DNA of 14,118 nucleotides from Opitutia bacterium (GCA_004558035.1 SFEJ01000041.1:1-14118); one strand, 5' to 3'; numbered from the stretch's first letter, positions 7,099-14,072 are shown. The notes: a model not told the origin generated them from the letters alone. Numbers and translations are program-made.

Positions 7099-8130
7099 AT
7101 GAAATTCTCCCGCGTCGTCATCGAAGCCATGGCGGTCGAGCTTCCGCCGGAAGTGTGGACCTCCGCCGCGCTCGAAGAAAAACTCGCGCCGCTCTACGCG
7201 CGCCTCAAACTGCCCTACGGGCGCCTCGAACTGATGACCGGCATCCGGGAACGCCGCTTCTGGCCGCGCCCGATCCGTCCTTCCGAAGCCTCCGCGCTCG
7301 CGGGGAAGAAAGTCATGGCCGCCGCGGGAACGCGCCCCGAGGACGTCGATCTGCTCATCCATTCCTCCGTCTGCCGCGACCGCCTCGAACCCGCCACCGC
7401 CGCCTACGTGCACGGTCTGCTCGGGCTCGGCGCGCGCACGCAGATTTTCGACGTTTCCGACGCCTGCCTCGGCTTCCTCAACGCGATGATCGTCGCCGCG
7501 GGCTTGCTCGAATCCGGGCAGATCCGCCGCGCGCTCGTCTGTTCCGGCGAGAACGGCCGTCCGCTCGTCGAAAACACGATCGCGAAGCTCAACGCCGACG
7601 AGACGCTTTCGCGCAACGACGTGAAGCCCTATTTCGCGAATCTCACCATCGGCGCGGGCGCGGTCGCCGCGATTCTCGCGCGCGAAGACGTCGCCGGCGC
7701 GGGCAAACCGCACCTGCTCGGCGGCGCCGTCGCGACCGACTCCTCCGCCAACCGTCTCTGCGAAGGCGACGCGAGCGGGGACGCGCTCGCCATGCGCACA
7801 GATTCGGAAAAGCTCCTCGCCGCGGGCGTCGCGCTCGCCGCGCGCGCGTGGGAAGATTTTTGCGCCGAGACCGGCTGGAACGCCGACGTTCCCGCGCACG
7901 TCGTCACGCACCAGGTCGGCGCGCGCCACACTGCCGCGCTTTTCGAGCGGCTCGGGCTCGACCGCGCGAAGGACCGCCGCAGCTTCGATTTTCTCGGCAA
8001 CGTCGGCTCCGTCTCGCTCCCCGCGACGCTCGCGCTCGCGCGCGAATCCGGCGCGATCGGCGCGCGCGACAAAGTCGCCCTGCTCGGCATCGGCAGCGGG
8101 CTGAGCTCGCTCATGCTCGCCGTCGAATGA
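7099..8130 (+). CDS. 3-oxoacyl-ACP synthase III family protein (KAS III / OleA-like)
   Basis: 343 residues from ATG 7099. The frame is open to 7030, but that part falls inside the structured element. It is a thiolase-fold condensing enzyme in which Cys123 (FDVSDACLGFLNAM), His271 (VVTHQVGARH) and Asn301 (FLGNVGSVSLP) form the expected Cys-His-Asn triad. TGIRERRFW (47-55) is the substrate-binding Arg region common to KAS III and OleA. It should join an acyl primer to a second acyl group in lipid synthesis or a specialised pathway. No acpP, fabD or fabG is adjacent, nor are oleBCD, so FabH versus OleA cannot be decided here. An ABC ATPase begins 13 nt after the stop, suggesting one transcript. 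A CATAAC box at 7078-7083 lies upstream, with no Shine-Dalgarno. Confidence 0.85.
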   Translation: MKFSRVVIEAMAVELPPEVWTSAALEEKLAPLYARLKLPYGRLELMTGIRERRFWPRPIRPSEASALAGKKVMAAAGTRPEDVDLLIHSSVCRDRLEPATAAYVHGLLGLGARTQIFDVSDACLGFLNAMIVAAGLLESGQIRRALVCSGENGRPLVENTIAKLNADETLSRNDVKPYFANLTIGAGAVAAILAREDVAGAGKPHLLGGAVATDSSANRLCEGDASGDALAMRTDSEKLLAAGVALAARAWEDFCAETGWNADVPAHVVTHQVGARHTAALFERLGLDRAKDRRSFDFLGNVGSVSLPATLALARESGAIGARDKVALLGIGSGLSSLMLAVE

Positions 8131-8143
8131 CGCCCGTTCCCGC

Positions 8144-8941
8144 ATGGACGCGCCGCCGCTGCTCGAAGTCGAAAATCTTTCCGTGGAATTCCGTTCCCGC
8201 GGGAACGTCTCCCGCGTCGTCCGCGACGTCTCCTTCGCGCTGAAGCGCGGCGAAATCCTCGCCGTCGTCGGCGAAAGCGGCAGCGGGAAATCCGTCACCT
8301 CGCAGGCGCTCACGGGTCTGCTCCCCGAGCCGCCCGCGTGCGTCGTGAGCGGGAGCGTCCGTCTCGAAGGACGCGAAATTCTCGGGCTTCCGGAGCGCGC
8401 TCTGCGAAAAATCCGCGGCAGGGAAATCGCCTACGTCTTTCAGGATCCGCTCAGTTCGCTGAACCCGAGCTACACCGTCGGCGCGCAGATCGAAGAGACG
8501 CTGAAGATCCACGTCCCCGCGCTGAAGAGCCGCCGGGAACGCCGCGCGCGCGTCGCCGAGACGCTCGCCGCCGTCGGCATCGATCCCGCGCTCGCGGACT
8601 CGTTCCCGCACGAATTTTCCGGCGGCATGCAGCAGCGCGTCATGATCGCCATGGCGCTCGCCGCCGAACCCGCGGTGCTCGTCGCCGACGAGCCGACGAC
8701 CGCGCTCGACGTCACGATTCAGAAGCAGATCATGGACCTGCTGCTCGCGCTGCGGGAACGCTACGGCATGAGCGTCCTGCTCATCACGCACAATTTCGGA
8801 CTCGTCGCCCAGATCGCCGACCGCGTCTGCGTCCTTTTCCGCGGCGAAAAGGTCGAGGAAGGCTCGGCGCGCGAAGTCGTCCTCTCCCCGCGCGAACCCT
8901 ACACGCGCGCCCTCCTCGCCTGCGTTCCCCGCCTCCCGTGA
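8144..8941 (+). CDS. Oligopeptide/dipeptide-type ABC transporter ATP-binding protein
   Basis: 265 residues. Walker A is GESGSGKS (43-50), the Q-loop is YVFQDPLSSLNP (Q100), the signature is FSGGMQQRV (158-166), Walker B is VLVADEPTTALD (178-189) and the switch region is LITHNFG (H216). These match the OppD/DppD (nickel/peptide) ATPase family, including the PYTRALLACVPRLP ending. The typical C-terminal extension after that point (about 50 residues in DppD/OppD) is absent, so the protein is short. No permease or solute-binding gene is adjacent; partners must be elsewhere. It starts 13 nt after the synthase stop with no Shine-Dalgarno, CGTTCCCGC immediately preceding the ATG. It carries six motif copies, two merged into the 16-bp palindrome at 8192-8207. 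Confidence 0.88.
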   Translation: MDAPPLLEVENLSVEFRSRGNVSRVVRDVSFALKRGEILAVVGESGSGKSVTSQALTGLLPEPPACVVSGSVRLEGREILGLPERALRKIRGREIAYVFQDPLSSLNPSYTVGAQIEETLKIHVPALKSRRERRARVAETLAAVGIDPALADSFPHEFSGGMQQRVMIAMALAAEPAVLVADEPTTALDVTIQKQIMDLLLALRERYGMSVLLITHNFGLVAQIADRVCVLFRGEKVEEGSAREVVLSPREPYTRALLACVPRLP

Positions 8942-8995
8942 GAGGCGCGCATTCTTCTTTAAGCCTTAAGCTTCAATCTCTAAGCTTTCCCGCAA

Positions 8996-10891
8996 ATGGC
9001 ATTGCTTTCGGTCAGAAATCTTTCGCTCCGGTTCGGCGGCCCGTCGCTGTTCGACGACGTTTCCTTTCAGGTCGAGCCCGGCGAGCGCGTCTGCCTCATC
9101 GGGCGCAACGGCGCGGGGAAAAGTTCCCTGCTCAAAATCGTCGCGGGAACGCTCGAGCCGGACGCCGGCGAAGTCGCGCTCGCGCGCGGGTCGCACGTCG
9201 CCTACCTCGCGCAGGAGGTGCCCGCCGAAATCGCGGGAACGGTGCGCGACGTCGTGCTGAGCGGGCTCGGCGAGGCGGGAGAAAAAATCCGCGCCTGCGA
9301 GACGCACGACACGGAAAAGTATTCCGAGGCGGAGCTCGACGCGATTTTCCGCTGGCTCGAGGAGAACGCCGCGTGGAATCTCGCGAGCGCGGCGGACGCG
9401 ATGATCTCCAAGGTCGGCGCCGATCCCGCGCTGCCGTTCGCCTCGCTCTCCGCGGGAATGAAGCGCCGGGTGCTGCTCGCGCGCGAGCTCGTTTCCGCGC
9501 CCGACGTGCTCGTGCTCGACGAGCCGACGAACCATCTCGACATCGCCGCCGTCGAGTGGCTCGAGGAATTTCTCCTCGCGTGGCGCGGCGCGATTCTTTT
9601 CGTCACGCACGACCGCCGTTTTCTGCGGAAGATCTCCACGCGCATTCTCGATCTCGTGGGCGGCGTCGTCACGTCCTGGGACTGCGATTACGACACGTAT
9701 CTCGCGCGCCGCGAAGAGCTCGACGCCTCCGTCGCCGCGAACAACGCGGAGTTCGACAAGCTGCTCGCGCGCGAGGAAGCCTGGCTGCGCCAGGGCGTGA
9801 AGGCGCGCCGCTGCCGCAACGAAGGCCGCGTGCGCGAGCTCAAGAAGCTCCGCGAAATCCGCGCCGCGCGCCGCTCCGCCGTCGGGAACGTCCGCGCGGC
9901 GATTTCCGAAGGGGAAAAATCCGGTGCGAAGGTCATCGTCGCCGAACACGTCTCGCACAGCTGGAACGGCGTTCCCGTAATCCGCGATTTCTCGACGACG
10001 ATCATGCGCGGCGACCGCGTCGGCGTCATCGGACCGAACGGCGTCGGCAAGACCACGCTGCTGAAGATTCTGCTCGGCGAGCTCGCGCCCGACGCGGGAA
10101 CGGTCGCGCACGGCACGAACCTGCAGATCGCGTATTTCGACCAGCTCCGCTCGCAGCTGCGCGAGGACAGGACGCTCGCGGAAAACCTCGCGGGCGAAGG
10201 CGCGGACACCGTTTCCGTCGGCGGGAAGACGCGCCACGTCATCAGCTATCTCGGCGATTTCCTGTTCACGCCCGACCGCGCGCGCTCGACCGTCTCGATG
10301 CTCAGCGGCGGCGAACGCAACCGCCTCCTGCTCGCGAAAATCTTTCTCAAGCCCGCCAACGTGCTCGTGCTCGACGAGCCGACCAACGACCTCGACCTCG
10401 AGACGCTCGACCTGCTCGAAGAGCTTCTCGGCGACTTCGACGGCACCGTGATTCTCGTGTCGCACGACCGCGAATTTCTCGACGACGTGACGACGAGCCT
10501 CGTCGTCTTCGAGGGCGACGGATTCCTGCGCGAGTTCGTCGGCGACTACGACGCGTGGCGGAAGACGCATCTCGCCGAAACCGCCGCGAAGAGCGTTCCC
10601 GCCGCCGCGCCGGAAAAACGCGCCGCGGACGCGCCCGCCGTTCCCGAGCCGAAAAATCCGCCGTCGAAGAAAAAGCTTTCCTACAAGGAGACGCGCGAGC
10701 TCGAGGCGCTCCCGCAGAAGATCGACGCGCTCGAGACCGAGCAGAAGACGCTTTCGGAAAAGCTCAACGACCCGGATTTCTACCGCGATCCCGCCGCCGT
10801 GCGCGACGTGAACGCGCGCCTCGCCGCCATCGACGAGGAACTCCTTTCCGCCCTCGAGCGCTGGGAGGAACTCGAATCCCGCCGGGCGTGA
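8996..10891 (+). CDS. uup: ABC-F family ATPase, Uup type
   Basis: 631 residues with two ABC domains and no membrane segment. Domain 1 has Walker A GRNGAGKS (36-43), signature LSAGMKRR (the usual LSGG reads LSAG, 151-154), Walker B VLVLDEPTNHLD and H205. The linker with EEAWLRQGVKARRCRNEGRV (about 260-279) is characteristic of Uup. Domain 2 has GPNGVGKT (346-353), LSGGERNR (436-443), LVLDEPTNDLD and H490. A C-terminal coiled-coil domain (about 555-631, KKKLSYKETRELEALPQKID) matches the Uup DNA/ribosome-binding tail. The family acts on ribosomes, and Uup also influences transposon excision and replication-linked DNA structures. ATG 8996 has no Shine-Dalgarno; the 54-nt gap before it is AT-rich and holds two AAGCTT repeats, possibly a promoter. 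The gene carries seven motif copies. Confidence 0.94.
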   Translation: MALLSVRNLSLRFGGPSLFDDVSFQVEPGERVCLIGRNGAGKSSLLKIVAGTLEPDAGEVALARGSHVAYLAQEVPAEIAGTVRDVVLSGLGEAGEKIRACETHDTEKYSEAELDAIFRWLEENAAWNLASAADAMISKVGADPALPFASLSAGMKRRVLLARELVSAPDVLVLDEPTNHLDIAAVEWLEEFLLAWRGAILFVTHDRRFLRKISTRILDLVGGVVTSWDCDYDTYLARREELDASVAANNAEFDKLLAREEAWLRQGVKARRCRNEGRVRELKKLREIRAARRSAVGNVRAAISEGEKSGAKVIVAEHVSHSWNGVPVIRDFSTTIMRGDRVGVIGPNGVGKTTLLKILLGELAPDAGTVAHGTNLQIAYFDQLRSQLREDRTLAENLAGEGADTVSVGGKTRHVISYLGDFLFTPDRARSTVSMLSGGERNRLLLAKIFLKPANVLVLDEPTNDLDLETLDLLEELLGDFDGTVILVSHDREFLDDVTTSLVVFEGDGFLREFVGDYDAWRKTHLAETAAKSVPAAAPEKRAADAPAVPEPKNPPSKKKLSYKETRELEALPQKIDALETEQKTLSEKLNDPDFYRDPAAVRDVNARLAAIDEELLSALERWEELESRRA

Positions 10892-10924
10892 ACGCTCACT
10901 CCGGCGGCAGGGCGGCTCTTGAGG

Positions 10925-10961
10925 TTTGCGGCGTTCCCGCGGGCGTGCATAATGCGTCCGC
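10925..10961 (+). promoter_or_regulatory. Promoter of the DUF362-like gene, with -10 next to the start codon
   Basis: TTTGCG (10925-10930) and CATAAT (10948-10953) are spaced 17 nt apart. The -10 box ends 8 nt before ATG 10962, so transcription would start at or next to the start codon. No Shine-Dalgarno is present. A GCGTTCCCGC copy lies in the spacer. Confidence 0.55.
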
Positions 10962-12128
10962 ATGAATTCGTTTTTCCGAAAACTGTTTTCCTGCGCGGCG
11001 TTCGCGGCATGCGTTCCCGCGGCTCTTTTCGCGCAGGAAAAAGTCTCCGCCGAGGCTGCGGTCGTCCGCAATCCCGTCGGCGTGGATCTGAGCGCGCCGC
11101 TCGCCGACGTTCCCGCCGAAACGCCTTCGGCACCCGCGCCCGCCGCCGCCGTTCCCGCGCCGAAGGAGACTTTTCCCGAAGCGCGGCGCGCCTTCATCTT
11201 CGAATGCGAGCCGAAGGATTTTTCCGAAATCACCTACGCCGCCGCGGTCGAAAACCTCATCGCCGCCTACGAGAAAAACACCGGGCGCCGCCTCGTTCCC
11301 GCCGAGAAGAAGAAAGCCGCGCTGAAGCTCTACACGGCCTCCGGACGCGGGCTGGCGACGCCGAAGGCGCTCGTGCGCGCCGTCCGCGCGGCGCTGGAGA
11401 AACGCGGCTTCGCGCGCGACGCGATTCTGCTCGTCGATCAGAGCGAGAGGAATCTCCGCCTCGCCGGCTACCTGCCGCCTTTCCGCAAAAAAAACGATTT
11501 CTTCTGGGAAGGCTCGCCCGTCGCCGCGCTCGACACCGAGCGGTTCTACAACAAAAAATGGTTTTACGAAAACAGCCTGCCCTCGCGCGAAGCCGCCGCA
11601 GGAACGGAGACGGACTGGGAAGACATCGCTGACGAGCGCAAGAGCTTCCTGCCCGTGCCGCTGCTTTTCGACGTCGATTTCTGGATCAACCTGCCCGTCG
11701 CGTACGACAGCCTGGCGCTCGGCGTCTCCGCCGCGCTCGGCAACGCGACGCTGTGGAACGCGAGCAATCAGAAACGCTTTCTGGACAATCCCGCGAACGC
11801 CGTGCACATGGCGGTTTCGATCGCGACGATTCCGGAGTTCCGCAGGACGTTCGAGCTGACGATTCTCTCGCTCGAAAAATACCAGTTCATCGGCGGTCCC
11901 GTCTTCAACGAGAACTACACGCTTTCCGAAAATCGGCTTTGGCTGAGCGCGAACCCCGTCGTTCTGGACTTTCTGATGTGGCGCCGCATGAACGAAGCGC
12001 GTTCCCGCCGCGGCTACGAGCAGATTCTGCCGGAACCGGCGCTGTTCGCGAGCGCTTCGCGCGGCGAATACTCGCTCGGATCCTGCGTGTTCGGCGACCT
12101 CAAGCTCATTCGCGTCGACGCCCGCTGA
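10962..12128 (+). CDS. Exported DUF362-like protein
   Basis: 388 residues. Residues 1-25 form a signal peptide (basic start, hydrophobic core, ALFA before Q25). A Pro/Ala-rich linker spans about 50-70. The rest resembles DUF362: a segment near 108-170 (TASGRGLATPKALVRAVRAALEKRGF, then ILLVDQSERNLRLAGYLPP); WINLPVAYDSLALGVSAALGNATL (241-264), fitting the family's I-N-x-P...K-N-x-x-G core; an NAVHMAVSIATIPEFRRTFELTILS segment; and LSANPVVLDFLMWRRM (328-343), fitting the D-P-V-A-x-D region. No ferredoxin-type cysteine cluster is present. The biochemical role of DUF362 is poorly known; this copy would act outside the cytoplasm. The match is by pattern memory, not a search, so it is moderate. The gene is followed 82 nt later by another secreted protein gene. 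Motif copies are 11012, 11108, 11150, 11294 and 12000. Confidence 0.6.
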   Translation: MNSFFRKLFSCAAFAACVPAALFAQEKVSAEAAVVRNPVGVDLSAPLADVPAETPSAPAPAAAVPAPKETFPEARRAFIFECEPKDFSEITYAAAVENLIAAYEKNTGRRLVPAEKKKAALKLYTASGRGLATPKALVRAVRAALEKRGFARDAILLVDQSERNLRLAGYLPPFRKKNDFFWEGSPVAALDTERFYNKKWFYENSLPSREAAAGTETDWEDIADERKSFLPVPLLFDVDFWINLPVAYDSLALGVSAALGNATLWNASNQKRFLDNPANAVHMAVSIATIPEFRRTFELTILSLEKYQFIGGPVFNENYTLSENRLWLSANPVVLDFLMWRRMNEARSRRGYEQILPEPALFASASRGEYSLGSCVFGDLKLIRVDAR

Positions 12129-12160
12129 GTCGGGGCGACGCCCGCGAGCATTCTCGAAGA

Positions 12161-12210
12161 CGAAATTTCGGTTTGTCGGCCCGAGAGCGTTGATGCACAA
12201 TGCCCTCACC
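12161..12210 (+). promoter_or_regulatory. Promoter of the ankyrin gene with an upstream palindrome
   Basis: TTGTCG (12173-12178) and CACAAT (12196-12201) are spaced 17 nt apart. The -10 box ends 9 nt before ATG 12211, with no Shine-Dalgarno, as for the preceding gene. A perfect 10-bp palindrome, CGAAATTTCG (12161-12170), sits directly upstream of the -35 and could be an operator or UP-like element. Confidence 0.5.
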
Positions 12211-13035
12211 ATGCTGATTTTCTCTCGTGCACTTCGAAGCGCGGCGCTCGCCGCTCTGATTTTTCCCGTGATTTCCGTTTCCGCGCACGCGCAAGGCAAT
12301 GCCGCGGACGAAATCGAAAGATTCATATTCGTGCGCCGCGCGCGTGAAGCGCAGAAAAAGGAAACGCGCGATCCGCTTGGAGACCTCTTCCGCGGGAACG
12401 CGGCGGCGCGATCCGAGTGCGCGCTCCTCTTCCGCCCCGTCGCTGCAAAAATGACCGCGGAGCTGCGCGCGCGTTTCCCGGAATTCGCGCCCGAGAGCAA
12501 TCCCGCGCACGCGCGTTTTCTCGAGCAGCTCTTTTTACGCAATCTGACGCAGGAGAAAATCGCCGGTCTGCCGGAATCGCTGCGCGAGCTGATTGAGGAA
12601 GGCGCCTCGCCGAACATCGCGATCAGCGCCGGCGGCTCGAATCTGCTGCACTCCATGATCACGCTCAACGCGCCGGAAATCGCACGCATTCTGCTCGACG
12701 CCGGAGTGCGCGGCTGGGACACGCCGGAGGAACGCTTCCATTGCCGCAGCGCCGCGACCGTCCCGTCCGACGCCGCAGTCGAAATTCTGAAGATGATGCT
12801 CGACCACGACTGCCAGATCGACGCCAAGGACAAGAACGGGAAAACGCTGTTGGATTACGCCGCCGAATTCGGCAACGCAAAGGCCGTGAGAGTTCTGCTC
12901 GAACGCGGGGCGGACACGTCCGCGCTCTCTCCAGCCGCGAAACGCGGCATCGAAAGCCGCGCGCAGATTCGAGAGATTTTTCGCGAATTCGAAAACAGGC
13001 GTGCCTCCGGCAGCGCGGCCGTCTCAGTGAATTGA
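12211..13035 (+). CDS. Exported ankyrin-repeat protein
   Basis: 274 residues from ATG 12211. ATG 12193 and TTG 12190 are in frame but overlap the predicted -10 box. Residues 1-28 form a signal peptide (FSRALRSAALAALIFPV core, SAHA before Q29). Residues 30-130 are helical and of unknown family. Ankyrin repeats follow: about 143-168 (NLLHSMITLNAPEIARILLDAGV), a degenerate one at about 178-205 (VEILKMMLDHDCQIDAKDKN) and 210-238 (GKTLLDYAAEFGNAKAVRVLLERGAD). Ankyrin repeats bind other proteins, and the signal peptide places this one in the periplasm or outside. The partner is unknown. Neighbouring exported gene 10962-12128 has the same promoter layout, so the two may be expressed together. GC content is somewhat lower than upstream, and only one motif copy is present (12394). 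Confidence 0.85.
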   Translation: MLIFSRALRSAALAALIFPVISVSAHAQGNAADEIERFIFVRRAREAQKKETRDPLGDLFRGNAAARSECALLFRPVAAKMTAELRARFPEFAPESNPAHARFLEQLFLRNLTQEKIAGLPESLRELIEEGASPNIAISAGGSNLLHSMITLNAPEIARILLDAGVRGWDTPEERFHCRSAATVPSDAAVEILKMMLDHDCQIDAKDKNGKTLLDYAAEFGNAKAVRVLLERGADTSALSPAAKRGIESRAQIREIFREFENRRASGSAAVSVN

Positions 13036-13050
13036 CGTTTTCATCGGACA

Positions 13051-14016
13051 GTGGACTGCGCATCATCATTCGACGAAACGCCCTTCTCGACTCCGCTCCC
13101 GAATCGTCTGAGCGAGATTCCTTTGCAGACGCTTCGGGTGGAATACCGTATTTTCCCGGAAGTCTGCCACGACATCCGCATGAAGCTTTTTCTGGACGGG
13201 CAAGAAGCGATGGATTGCTATGTGGATTCCTGGAAAGAACTGCGGATCTGGCAGGAAGCGATCATAGTCTGCGGGCATCGGGCCGCCTTCGCGTGGGCCG
13301 GAGAAAACCGTCCGAAGCTGAAATTCGAGTATGGACGCGCGCATTATCTGAAAAGCATCCAGAAAATTCCCGGCGGCGAACATTTCGAACACGAAGATTG
13401 CTGCGAAATCAAACTGTTCGAAGCCTGGGGCGCCTATCCGGTGAGAGTCGTTCATTTTTGGGGCGTAACGAAGCAAGTCGTGCAGGCGTTTTACGAATCT
13501 TTTCTCGGCATGATAGCGCGGGACTGCGTCTATTGTCGCGCGACCGACTATGAATTCGAGCAGGATTTCGAACGGAGGCCCATTGAGTTTTACAACGAAT
13601 TCCGTTCCCGCGATATTGAATTCGTGATTTACGGCACAGATTACAACGCGGCGTTTCCGAGACCGCCGGTCAAAAACATCGTTTTCATGTTCTGCGATTG
13701 GGACTCGCTGTTTTGGGAAGACGGCGTTTGTTGCGGGAACGCGGAGACCATCACGTTCGGAGAAGGCGAAACCGAAAGGGAAATTGATCTGAAACCCATC
13801 CCGGACCTGGCGAGCTGGAGCGAAAAATTCATCGCGGGATTCAAAGCGACGAACAAGAAATTTCGAGAATACGAAAATTACGAAACCTGGTTCGCGCGCG
13901 GATTTGAACTCGCTCGGCAGGTGCGCGTCCTTCTTCCACCGGACACGGATCTTTGGTATGGAGGAGACGGACTGAAGAATCTGCGTTTTGTTCCGTTTCT
14001 TGCCGAACAGTCTTGA
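13051..14016 (+). CDS. Hypothetical protein, cytoplasmic, rich in Cys, Trp and aromatics
   Basis: 321 residues from GTG 13051, 15 nt after the ankyrin gene stop. The preceding in-frame stop is at 13033, so no earlier start exists; ATG at the MKLFLDGQ position (residue 44) is an alternative. I do not recognise a family. There is no signal peptide or membrane helix. The protein is rich in Trp, Tyr, Phe and acidic residues, with scattered Cys including C-C pairs (HEDCCEIKLFEAWGAYPV and DGVCCGNAE). The C-terminal half has IPDLASWSEKFIAGF, a Trp-containing segment loosely like those of bacterial immunity-type proteins, but this is only an impression. GC is near half, clearly lower than the housekeeping genes, suggesting a faster-evolving or acquired gene. 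It converges on the rRNA operon and ends with a terminator at 14025-14051. Confidence 0.8.
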   Translation: MDCASSFDETPFSTPLPNRLSEIPLQTLRVEYRIFPEVCHDIRMKLFLDGQEAMDCYVDSWKELRIWQEAIIVCGHRAAFAWAGENRPKLKFEYGRAHYLKSIQKIPGGEHFEHEDCCEIKLFEAWGAYPVRVVHFWGVTKQVVQAFYESFLGMIARDCVYCRATDYEFEQDFERRPIEFYNEFRSRDIEFVIYGTDYNAAFPRPPVKNIVFMFCDWDSLFWEDGVCCGNAETITFGEGETEREIDLKPIPDLASWSEKFIAGFKATNKKFREYENYETWFARGFELARQVRVLLPPDTDLWYGGDGLKNLRFVPFLAEQS

Positions 14017-14024
14017 TTTTTTTA

Positions 14025-14051
14025 GAACGAAGGAAGCCCTCGTTCCTTTTT
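14025..14051 (+). terminator. Terminator of the 13051-14016 gene
   Basis: GAACGAAGG (14025-14033) pairs with CCCTCGTTC (14037-14045) with one mismatch and a 3-nt loop, followed after one base by five T residues. This fits a + strand rho-independent terminator. It shares bases with the larger hairpin at 14033-14067. Confidence 0.7.
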
Positions 14052-14067
14052 GAGGGACGAGGGCTTC
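14033..14067 (-). terminator. Hairpin at the end of the rRNA operon
   Basis: A 14-bp inverted repeat (14033-14046 with 14054-14067, one mismatch or G-U position) lies 5-6 bases beyond the 5S 3' end on the - strand. It is probably the rRNA operon terminator or a processing stem. The T run after it on the - strand is poor. Confidence 0.6.
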
Positions 14068-14072
14068 GTGAG

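Larger units (their letters stand above)
480..13741. repeat. Dispersed GCGGGAACG motif, about 50 copies on both strands
   Basis: Starts of GGGAACG on +: 482, 689, 2256, 2834, 2988, 3125, 3236, 4119, 4398, 4581, 4831, 5564, 6041, 7247, 7326, 8201, 8535, 8754, 9145, 9235, 9884, 10096, 12394, 13735. Starts of CGTTCCC (motif on -): 668, 1763, 2217, 2234, 2484, 3102, 4607, 4741, 5128, 6722, 6984, 7887, 8135, 8192, 8601, 8923, 9970, 10594, 10639, 10932, 11012, 11108, 11150, 11294, 12000, 13603. The base 5' of GGGAACG is C in 49 of 50 copies, and the one before it is G in about 39. Twelve copies are intergenic although intergenic DNA is only about 7% of the window. Counts were made by eye. Confidence 0.9.

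Noticed and set aside
8338..10965. 875-codon open frame overlapping the Opp-type ATPase and uup, and a similar one at 8966-11233 on -
   Set aside because: Both are extremely Arg-rich or low-complexity translations spanning several genes with well-conserved domains in the other frame, so they are shadows.
10896..12833. 645-codon open frame on - across the two exported-protein genes
   Set aside because: No domain is recognised. The + strand genes have signal peptides, promoters and family resemblance.
480..13741. The repeated GCGGGAACG word as a CRISPR array, tandem repeat or insertion-sequence end
   Set aside because: Copies are irregularly spaced, in both orientations, only 8-9 bp long and mostly inside intact genes. 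There are no spacers, flanking duplications or transposase.
480..13741. The word as a Chi- or KOPS-like polarity signal
   Set aside because: Orientation is almost exactly balanced (24 versus 26) within one window, whereas polarity signals are skewed along a replichore.
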